Source of the DNA: a bacterium
GTDB taxonomy: Bacteria > Bacteroidota > Ignavibacteria > Kapaibacteriales > UBA961
Assembly: GCA_022844575.1 (NCBI GenBank)
Contig: JALHLL010000113.1
Coordinates: 1 to 10,968 of the forward strand
DNA length: 10,968 nucleotides
Reading direction: 5' to 3'
The translations under genes were made by a program, and so were the position numbers. Shown here piece after piece: positions 1-6,538 of this stretch; position 1 is the stretch's first letter, and each line of letters starts with the position of its first letter. Below the pieces are notes generated by a model, which saw only the letters and a list, made by a program, of their open reading frames with translations, ran no database searches and was not told the DNA's origin.

Positions 1-593
1 CGTAATTCTGAGATAGCGTAAGCGGGTATGATCGTTATCGTACTTACTTCATCAATACTTTTCGGTTTCTCCACTCCGCTGAACTTTATAAATAGACCTA
101 AGTCTTCCTCGCGAGTATTCTTTAGCATAAACTCACGGAAAGGTTTTACCATTGATGTAATCGCTTGCTCCTGCGTTATTTCATCGCGCATATAGGGCTG
201 AAGTCCTTCCCTGTTCGATCTGTCGAGCACAGGCTGCATCACGAAGAAGGTAAGAAAAAGAGCCAATCCGGTTAATAATTGTGCAGGTGGTTGGGTTTGT
301 GTTCCGAGCGCTTGTTTGGTAAAGTGAAATACAACTATAATGCGCGTAAAGCATGTCATCATAATAAGTATCGAGGGCGCAAGGGTAAGCACCGTCATTA
401 CCATCAGTATCTGAAGGTTCAGCACAAGGTCTTTGGAAGTTTTGGCTTCCTCAACATTAAGGGTAAGTTTGGGTAATGGTAATTGTTGTTGTGCTTGTGA
501 TTGTGCGAATGCCTCACCACCTATACACAAAAAAGTAAGTATAGCGAGAATAATAACGGAATACCGCAACCAAACCTTGTATGTATGCTGCAT
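1..593 (-). CDS. fliP: Flagellar biosynthetic protein FliP, 3'-truncated by window edge
   Basis: Reading the minus strand from the ATG at 593-591 gives 197 codons that stay open to the left edge. FliP is an inner-membrane protein that builds, with FliQ and FliR, the export gate of the flagellar type III secretion apparatus. Visible features: a cleavable signal peptide (residues 1-30, ending GGEAFA before QSQ); a membrane segment at about 58-79 containing LTLAPSILIMMTCFTRIIVV; QALGTQ at 94-99; a second membrane segment at 107-122 with GLALFLTFFVMQPV; PFREFMLKNTREEDL at 151-165; and the family signature PAYAISEL at 190-197, where the window ends. FliP proteins usually have about 245-260 residues, so roughly 50-60 C-terminal residues are missing. 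No Shine-Dalgarno is visible. An in-frame GTG at 620-618 is a less likely start. The virulence-type homologue SctR is possible but usually lacks this N-terminal signal peptide. Confidence 0.94.
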   Translation of the reverse strand, partial: MQHTYKVWLRYSVIILAILTFLCIGGEAFAQSQAQQQLPLPKLTLNVEEAKTSKDLVLNLQILMVMTVLTLAPSILIMMTCFTRIIVVFHFTKQALGTQTQPPAQLLTGLALFLTFFVMQPVLDRSNREGLQPYMRDEITQEQAITSMVKPFREFMLKNTREEDLGLFIKFSGVEKPKSIDEVSTITIIPAYAISEL

Positions 594-731
594 AATAAGG
601 TATAAACATGTACAAATCACTTAGCAAGAGGACAAGAGGCATGCCAAGCGATGATATGAAGAGTGTACTATGTTTTTAGGTCAATATTCGCCAATAAATA
701 CAGGTTTTGTATGGGAAAGATGAAGGCGATT

Positions 732-763
732 AAAAAAACACAACAAACCTCTATGTGTTTTTT
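732..763 (-). terminator. Possible intrinsic terminator (AT-rich hairpin)
   Basis: A perfect 10-bp inverted repeat pairs 733-742 (AAAAAACACA) with 754-763 (TGTGTTTTTT) around an 11-nt loop. On the minus strand it lies about 30 bp past the stop of the beta-barrel gene, and the descending arm runs into seven T residues, as in a Rho-independent terminator. It could separate that transcript from fliP. The stem has only two G-C pairs, so it is weak. The A- and T-tracts also make it readable from the plus strand, but no plus-strand gene ends here. Confidence 0.4.
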
Positions 764-790
764 ATCATCAACTGTCTGATAATAGCCACA

Positions 791-1405
791 TCAAAAAGAA
801 AAATATGCCCCGATTCCCAAACCGACAGTAATGTCACGGATAGGGTCTAAAGGGTTTACAACCCATCTGGAATGTCGCCCACCTACAAGAATCTCCTCAT
901 TCTCATTCCGCACGGTATTACGAAGAAAGTATGTACCATGAAAAACAAAATGAAAGCCGGAAATTGTCGGTGTTTGAAAGCCAAGTCCTATGCCTGTGGT
1001 AAAAAGTGATTCTTGCTGATTGTACGGTGTACCAAAAAACGTACTACCATATCCTCTGTTATCAGCCGTATTATAAGAAACACCAAGTAACCCGTACACA
1101 CGTTCGATTCCGAATGATGATGCTTTGATAGGTAAACCAATCTGCAATTCCGCGCCGATGCTCGAATAGAACCAAGAATCACTTTCACCTTTTTTGCTTT
1201 GTAAAGCAATACCGTTTAACTGTACCTGTATTCTTTTATTGAAAGCGTAACGATACGAAAGTCCGCTTCCGCTTAATGTTGATAAGCTGATGCCTATATT
1301 GTGGTTAAGGGGTAAATAGGTTGAAGTATCTTTTTCTATTACCTGAGATTGGAGCGCAAGGCTATGTAATAGAAATACTGTTGCAAGTGCGAGGAGTTTT
1401 TTCAT
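791..1405 (-). CDS. Secreted 204-residue protein, probable outer-membrane beta-barrel
   Basis: The function is not recognised. The N-terminus MKKLLALATVFLLHSLALQS is a clear Sec signal peptide, with cleavage probably near residue 20 (LQSQ). The mature part alternates polar and hydrophobic or aromatic residues in short strands rich in Gly, Tyr and Phe: GISLSTLSGSGLSYRYAF at 38-55, SSIGAELQIGLPI at 81-93, VYGLLGVSYNT at 103-113, TTGIGLGFQTP at 136-146 and FHFVFHGTYFLRNTV at 151-165. It ends ITVGLGIGAYFSF with a C-terminal Phe, as expected for a small porin-like or OmpA/OprF-type barrel with eight or so strands. It starts 39 bp after the stop of the TPR gene on the same strand, so the two probably share a transcript. 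No Shine-Dalgarno is visible. The barrel call rests on strand pattern only; a soluble periplasmic beta-sandwich is the alternative. Confidence 0.7.
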   Translation of the reverse strand: MKKLLALATVFLLHSLALQSQVIEKDTSTYLPLNHNIGISLSTLSGSGLSYRYAFNKRIQVQLNGIALQSKKGESDSWFYSSIGAELQIGLPIKASSFGIERVYGLLGVSYNTADNRGYGSTFFGTPYNQQESLFTTGIGLGFQTPTISGFHFVFHGTYFLRNTVRNENEEILVGGRHSRWVVNPLDPIRDITVGLGIGAYFSF

Positions 1406-1444
1406 TGCTAGAGTGACAATTAATGGTTGAAATAGTAAATGTAT

Positions 1445-1939
1445 TTAGTTCATCATTGCTTGCAGCAAAACACGAGACTCCTTTGCGGGAGCATAATCCG
1501 ATCTGATTTCGAGGGCTTTATCATACAGTGCCAATGACTCGATCCAATAACCCTTAAACTGCAATACACGTGCAAGATTGGTAAAAGCAAAGTGTCGTGC
1601 CTCATACATCGGGGCATCCGCAGCTTTTCGGAACCATTCTTCCGACTCGGAAACTTTCCCTTTCTGTACAAGATAAGCCCCTATGTCATTATATGCACTG
1701 CCGGATTCAGGATCGATTTCTATAGCCAGAAAACATTCTTTTATTGCTAAATCATACTTACCCTCCCGACTATATGCCCAGCCGAGATTGGTATGTGCCA
1801 TAGCTGTCGGAAAAACGGTTATTGATGACTTAAACATATCAATAGCTGCCGAGATTTGCCCCTTATGTAACAAATCCGTTGCTTTCTGGCACAAATCTTC
1901 TGCTTGCTGTTTATTGTTATTTAATTCACGGTCAGACAT
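1445..1939 (-). CDS. Small tetratricopeptide-repeat (TPR) protein
   Basis: This 164-residue protein has no signal peptide or membrane segment, so it is probably cytoplasmic. Four consecutive 34-residue-type TPR helical hairpins cover almost the whole chain: about 13-46 (ATDLLHKGQISAAIDMFKSS), 47-80 (HTNLGWAYSREGKYDLAIKE, ending AIEIDPES), 81-115 (AYNDIGAYLVQKGKVSESEE) and 116-150 (FTNLARVLQFKGYWIESLAL, ending ALEIRSDYAP). The usual TPR positions (W/L-G-Y-A-F-A-P) are recognisable in each. TPR folds are protein-protein scaffolds, and the partner cannot be read from sequence. The gene is the first of a probable pair with the beta-barrel gene and is transcribed away from the giant surface-protein gene. 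The ATG at 1939-1937 has no obvious Shine-Dalgarno, but it is the only start that covers repeat one. Confidence 0.87.
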   Translation of the reverse strand: MSDRELNNNKQQAEDLCQKATDLLHKGQISAAIDMFKSSITVFPTAMAHTNLGWAYSREGKYDLAIKECFLAIEIDPESGSAYNDIGAYLVQKGKVSESEEWFRKAADAPMYEARHFAFTNLARVLQFKGYWIESLALYDKALEIRSDYAPAKESRVLLQAMMN

Positions 1940-2057
1940 ATATGTATTTAGTGTCTATTTTCGGTGACCAATTTACGAAGAGCTAAGTAAATACTATACT
2001 TCCGACGATTGTTCTTAGTGAATTACATAATGAGCGTACTAATAAAAGTGTCGAATA

Positions 2058-2186
2058 TTTTTCATCACACTGTACAATATTAACCAACAGTATTGCGGAA
2101 AACACTGTCGGAAAAATGTGATAAACAATCTCAAAGAAGTAGGATGCTTGATATAAGTATTGTTTTAACTTGGGTGTGATGAAAAA
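2058..2186. repeat. 13-bp perfect inverted repeat in divergent intergenic region
   Basis: TTTTTCATCACAC at 2058-2070 is exactly reverse-complemented by GTGTGATGAAAAA at 2174-2186, with 103 bp between. A related partial copy, ATGTGATAAAC, lies at 2116-2126 in the same orientation as the right arm. The element sits in the 347-bp gap (1940-2286) between the divergent TPR and giant surface-protein genes, so it may be a pair of operators for a shared regulator. The arms are too far apart for an efficient simple hairpin. A second, shorter inverted repeat, GTACAAA (2208-2214) and TTTGTAC (2234-2240), lies closer to the plus-strand start. The rest of the gap is AT-rich, and I see no convincing promoter consensus or open reading frame in it. 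Confidence 0.55.
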
Positions 2187-2277
2187 CAGTAAAACTTAAT
2201 AAACAGGGTACAAAGCCGATAAAGATGTAAATTTTTGTACTCTTCGGACACGGAAACAACATATAAAATATTTTCAC

Positions 2278-2283
2278 GGAGGA
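2278..2283 (+). promoter_or_regulatory. Strong ribosome binding site (GGAGGA) of the giant surface-protein gene
   Basis: GGAGGA ends 3 nt before the ATG at 2287. It is the best Shine-Dalgarno in the window and fixes the start of the giant gene. Neither downstream fragment of that gene has anything comparable before its nominal TTG start (2756 and 6418), which supports treating those as continuations rather than separate genes. Confidence 0.7.
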
Positions 2284-2286
2284 AAG

Positions 2287-2787
2287 ATGTCGTATCAAAT
2301 ACGTCGTAAAACAACTTCAACTACTTATCATATAGTGCTTTATACTATTTTGGCACTTGTGTTTGTCAATGAAGTATCCTCGCAAACATTCAGATTTACA
2401 TTAAATCAAAGAAGGCGCGCCGATCAGGTATGGGTTGAGATTTGGTGTAAATCCCTTTCAACAACGCAAACACGGCTTGGCGAAGCAACATTGCGTGTAA
2501 ACTTTAATCCGACATACCTTTCATTGGCAAACTACGGTCTTGCGGAGAACAATCCCGATAGAACGGATTCCGTGAGATTCGACATAGCAAATCTTTCTAC
2601 ATCGCCGCAAACATCTTCAGTTATATCCGTTTCTTCTCCTTTTGATCCCGATTTCTACTCGACACCGTCCAATTATCAGGGCTTGGCAGTCGGTACATCC
2701 GTACCGGGCATAGCGGAATTACAGGTAAAACGTTCGAGTTCTGCCGATACGGGTTTTGTTCCGAGTTCAACGGGCAGCGGCATTTAA
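2287..2787 (+). CDS. N-terminal fragment: signal peptide and first cohesin-like domain
   Basis: This is the 166-codon first piece of the split giant gene. The signal peptide runs to about residue 32 (hydrophobic core IVLYTILALVFV, then NEVSSQ). The following region, with VWVEIWCKSL at about 48-57 and GEATLRVNFNPTYLSLANYG at 67-86, has the strand pattern of a cohesin/carbohydrate-binding-like sandwich. That domain type recurs near 6991-7410, where the comparable stretch reads ANCTFAIEFNPSVLRFATLS. The frame ends with a non-homologous tail (about FVPSSTGSGI) after the TTTT run at 2754-2757. Removing one T there reads GLFRVQRAAAFNTASS and continues into the next fragment. On its own this would be a short exported protein with no anchor or sorting signal, which is unlikely to be its natural form. 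Confidence 0.6.
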   Translation: MSYQIRRKTTSTTYHIVLYTILALVFVNEVSSQTFRFTLNQRRRADQVWVEIWCKSLSTTQTRLGEATLRVNFNPTYLSLANYGLAENNPDRTDSVRFDIANLSTSPQTSSVISVSSPFDPDFYSTPSNYQGLAVGTSVPGIAELQVKRSSSADTGFVPSSTGSGI

Positions 2788-5700
2788 TACTGCATCATCG
2801 ACAATAAGAGATACGGCAACCACATTCGTATCATGGGGCAATGGGCAAAATATATCGGTTGTTTATAATTATAGTGATGTGCTTATCAGCTCGACGGCAC
2901 TTTCTTATACCAATCCGGGTAGCTTTACTATTAAAGGGGTAACGGTTCTTAATCCTAATGGACCTGCCGAAGTAGTTGATAGGGATGGCTCATATTATAC
3001 AACCAATATACTCGGTTATCCCATTTACTTCGAGCGTAGCGGTATTTCGGCTGTTAATACTGTGGCTACTGCCGGTGTAACAAATGAATACGGCGATCAG
3101 GAATTAGCATACTTTCTCGATTATCGTCTTACAACAGGCGGTACATTTCTTAATATCGGTAGTATAAACGAAGCCGGTGCGGTTTCCAATACGGGTGCTC
3201 CGCTCGATCAACTTACCGATGGCAGCGGTATTGCCGTTTGGGACGGTTTATTAACACAATATGGCAATGCACTCAACAATGTAAGTGGCGGAACGGGGAC
3301 GGTATATCCGAACTTTCGCCATCCGGTACGAGTAATATGGACGCAAAATCCCAATTATATTCATCGCTCCGAACAAGCGCAGATGCGTATTCGTTTACGC
3401 AACGGTAGTTCCGGCACAACGGGTAATGCTCCTTCAACATCATTTACTACTATTGGTAGTGATATTTCGGATGCAACATTCATTCTCGGAAGATTGTTTT
3501 TTGCACAGTTGAACGGTACCGAACAGTATTTCAAATCAACGCAGAATTATCTTAATGCCTCCGAATTAACGGTTGAAGCATGGGTAAATCTTAATTCCGA
3601 TAAAGGTACGGGAACAAATCCGGGTATTATTGCTACAGGTTTAGGACCCAATACGCAAGAAGGTGCTTGGATTCTATACCTGAAAGACGGCAAATTCCCT
3701 GCATTTAGGGCGCGCGAAATTCTTGGACGTGATAATGGTTATTTGGCGGACTTGGTAAGTACCCGTCCCATTACCGTATCGAGTGATGCCAAACCGATTT
3801 CCGCAACACATTCGCAAGGATGGCACCATATAGCTGCTGCTGTTAATAATAATATAGTAACTCTTTATGTTGATGGTGAAATAGTGGCAAGAAAGGTAAA
3901 TACCTTTGCTACCAATATGAGAATGCTCCTTACGAATCATCCTTTATGGATTGGAGTGAATCCTAATGGTGCGGCGCTCACGGCAGCCGGTCATTTACAT
4001 GCAGGTTTAAAGGGCATACGTATCTGGCGAACTGAACTTAATCAGACTCAATTACGCCAAAGGGCTGCGGGAATACCCGACCCTGCCGGAAATTCCGTTC
4101 CCTTCTCATCCTCCGATTTGCGTAAAGGTTTGGAATTATACTTCGATTTTGAAGGACGAAGCACCGATTTGGCCGTTCAGCCTTTTTATCAAAACTCGGC
4201 TCAGATTATTAATTATAATGCTGCAACAACTACGGCAAGTATCAACTATCGTCCCGATCAGCCGCATATACGTATTACCTCACCGCAAGCAGGTGTAGGT
4301 GTAAGTAATCGTGCCGCTCAGGATTATGAAATCAGATGGCTCGGATACGGGCTCGGTAATATTTCGGGCGACGGTTCACCGGATAATTCACGCGATATTG
4401 CTATTGAATATAGTTTTAATAATAATACGAATTGGACTTTGGCGCGCAATGCCGCAGGAACTACGGTTGCAAGTAATCTCGGTTATAATGCTACGGTAGG
4501 TATCGGAGCAATAGTTGATGTGGAATCAACGACTGCCACATGGCGACCATTTAATAATGAATCTTCCAATGCCGATGGCGGAGGAACGCTCAATTTGAGA
4601 AACTTAGGAACATATAGTCAGACAGGGTATTTACGTATTAGGGGTTTAAGTGCCAATGGCGAAGAAAACCTTAATTCGGCTGTAGGCCCATTTGTATTTG
4701 CACCATACTTCGCACTCAGAAAAAGTGCCGACGATTCGATAAAAGTGAGTGCCGGTTCGGATTTGAATATCAATAGTACAAAAGCACTTATCGAAGTTTG
4801 GATAAGACCATATACATTCCCCGCAACCGGATCCAAATATCCGATTTTAGTAAAGCAGAGCGATGGCGGTGTTTTACATTATGCTTTCTCATTATTGCCG
4901 ACAGGTCAACTTGAATTTAGCGTACAGGATTTGAACGGACAGGTGAGAACGGCTTTAAGCGATTCGACCAAACCGATTATCAAACCGCGTACGGAAGCCG
5001 ATGATTCTACATGGACTCATGTAGCGGTATTTTTCGATAGAACCGCCAATCAATCTCAAGTAGGATTTTGGATTGACGGTAATCTGCAATCGGAAACATC
5101 AATAACCAATCAATTAGGAACCAGTCTTAAACTAGACAGTCTCAACACATTTCCCGCTTATATCGGCTATCAGCCGAGCGTGGGTTCATTTGTCGGCGAA
5201 TTACGCGAGTTACGTTTTTGGAATGGTGAACCCGGCGGAGCAAGTACTACCGATGCTCGTAAACAACAAATCCAAGGGGCTCAATCATTACGATTGGCAA
5301 GCGGAACGAATTTGGTTGCGGCATATAACTTTAACGGCGGTTCATTTGTTAATGGCACTAATGTTAACTCAATGTATAATCATACACTTGATAATACTGC
5401 CGATATACAAACAACCTTTAACGGAACGGGATTGCGTTATGTGGCTGCAAGACCTTTTATAAAACTTGTGGAACCGATATTTAACGAATCAATTACAAAC
5501 GGTACGGCGGATTACCGTATCCGCTGGGTTGGTTTCGATTATGATAATGCTTCCTTTACGAGCGGCACTAATGTTCCGAATATCGTTCCCCCGAGTTTGG
5601 AATTTTCACTTGGAGGTGGCGGCGGAAATAGTCAGCAACCGTTCCAATATGTAACAAGTCCTTATTTCGCGGCTATTGCTTCGTATGGTAATGGTGTGGG

Positions 5701-6538
5701 TAATGAGGCAAATCAGGGTTTCAGAATTACGAATGCGGGCAGTTCATCGGCTACGGGCAGTGATTTTGTGTTCGGTGGTCAAAGATATGCCGCACGCTTT
5801 AACTTGAATAATGCAGACCCCGATTTGAATGATGACGGAATATTTAATGATCCGGCTGCACTTTCGGCTGTACTTACAAGCGCACGCTTGCGCCTGCGTA
5901 CTTCCATAAGCTTTAATAATCTGACGGGTAATGATACGATTTCGGCAATCAGCAGAATATTTACGATTACTCCGCCCTCCAATTTTTCGGTTCGTGCAAT
6001 GTTGGAAGGGTATCATGAAGGTATAGAAGCGGCAAATGCTTCACCGGTATTAGGTACAAGTTCGGCTTTCAGAGCCATTGGAACAAGCTATGCTACCGGT
6101 GGTTTGAAAATTAAACTATACAGTAATGTAGGTAATTCGCCGGGTTCGCTTATTGATAGTGCGGAGTCACGTTCGGGTTATCATCCCAATGCCTTTACTA
6201 CGTCAGCAATTTTAACGAATGTACGATCAAATAATAATGATGGGCCTGTATTTGCACTTGTGCCTTTTGTGTTTACAGCTGTACCGGATGATAGATACTT
6301 TGTTGTTGTACAGCACAGAAATCACCTTCCCGTTATGTCGAGAATTCCGGCAACATTTGCGTATTCAGGTGATAACTATTTAACATATCAGAATGAATCT
6401 GGCTGGGATTTTACGAATTGGAACGGTGGCATTACAAACGTATCGGCACTTGCCAATTCGCCGAACGATGCTGCTGTAATGCTCATAATAATCGTTATGC
6501 CGCTTTTGGTGTATTCAGCAGTGATTCAACAGATATAA
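2756..6538 (+). CDS. Central fragment: two LamG-like domains with Ig-like partners
   Basis: This is the +1-frame portion of the giant gene, nominally 1,260 codons from a TTG at 2756, with no Shine-Dalgarno or signal peptide of its own. The first LamG/concanavalin-like domain (about 3500-4170) shows ELTVEAWVNL, GWHHIAAAVNNNIVTLYVDG and GLKGIRIWRTELN. The second (about 4709-5370) shows ALIEVWIRPYTF, TWTHVAVFFDR, GFWIDGNLQ and GELRELRFWNGEP. Each is followed by an Ig-like domain beginning IRITSPQAG (about 4267) or IKLVEPIFNES (about 5458), with DYEIRWLGYG and DYRIRWVGFD as matching core strands, so the LamG-Ig pair is an internal duplication. From about 6001 comes the LEGYHEG...VVVQHRNHLPVMS module that precedes dockerins in T9SS proteins. 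The last residues (VMLIIIVMPLLVYSAVIQQI) are out of frame, since the good frame has already passed to the next fragment at about 6478. LamG folds bind sugars or proteins; the ligand is unknown. Confidence 0.7.
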   Translation: MFRVQRAAAFNTASSTIRDTATTFVSWGNGQNISVVYNYSDVLISSTALSYTNPGSFTIKGVTVLNPNGPAEVVDRDGSYYTTNILGYPIYFERSGISAVNTVATAGVTNEYGDQELAYFLDYRLTTGGTFLNIGSINEAGAVSNTGAPLDQLTDGSGIAVWDGLLTQYGNALNNVSGGTGTVYPNFRHPVRVIWTQNPNYIHRSEQAQMRIRLRNGSSGTTGNAPSTSFTTIGSDISDATFILGRLFFAQLNGTEQYFKSTQNYLNASELTVEAWVNLNSDKGTGTNPGIIATGLGPNTQEGAWILYLKDGKFPAFRAREILGRDNGYLADLVSTRPITVSSDAKPISATHSQGWHHIAAAVNNNIVTLYVDGEIVARKVNTFATNMRMLLTNHPLWIGVNPNGAALTAAGHLHAGLKGIRIWRTELNQTQLRQRAAGIPDPAGNSVPFSSSDLRKGLELYFDFEGRSTDLAVQPFYQNSAQIINYNAATTTASINYRPDQPHIRITSPQAGVGVSNRAAQDYEIRWLGYGLGNISGDGSPDNSRDIAIEYSFNNNTNWTLARNAAGTTVASNLGYNATVGIGAIVDVESTTATWRPFNNESSNADGGGTLNLRNLGTYSQTGYLRIRGLSANGEENLNSAVGPFVFAPYFALRKSADDSIKVSAGSDLNINSTKALIEVWIRPYTFPATGSKYPILVKQSDGGVLHYAFSLLPTGQLEFSVQDLNGQVRTALSDSTKPIIKPRTEADDSTWTHVAVFFDRTANQSQVGFWIDGNLQSETSITNQLGTSLKLDSLNTFPAYIGYQPSVGSFVGELRELRFWNGEPGGASTTDARKQQIQGAQSLRLASGTNLVAAYNFNGGSFVNGTNVNSMYNHTLDNTADIQTTFNGTGLRYVAARPFIKLVEPIFNESITNGTADYRIRWVGFDYDNASFTSGTNVPNIVPPSLEFSLGGGGGNSQQPFQYVTSPYFAAIASYGNGVGNEANQGFRITNAGSSSATGSDFVFGGQRYAARFNLNNADPDLNDDGIFNDPAALSAVLTSARLRLRTSISFNNLTGNDTISAISRIFTITPPSNFSVRAMLEGYHEGIEAANASPVLGTSSAFRAIGTSYATGGLKIKLYSNVGNSPGSLIDSAESRSGYHPNAFTTSAILTNVRSNNNDGPVFALVPFVFTAVPDDRYFVVVQHRNHLPVMSRIPATFAYSGDNYLTYQNESGWDFTNWNGGITNVSALANSPNDAAVMLIIIVMPLLVYSAVIQQI

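Noticed and set aside
279..624. Two small plus-strand open frames over the left edge
   Set aside because: They lie antisense to fliP, whose reading is unmistakable. Their translations are unremarkable.
2262..2267. TATAAA as a -10 box for the giant gene
   Set aside because: It is only about 20 nt from the start codon, which would leave a very short leader, and the nearest TTGTAC is 21 nt upstream. It fits neither sigma70 nor the Bacteroidetes TTG/TAnnTTTG consensus.
6470..6490. Programmed -1 frameshifting at the second junction
   Set aside because: I see no classical X-XXY-YYZ heptamer, and the paired opposite shift at 2750-2787 is more simply explained by two indels.
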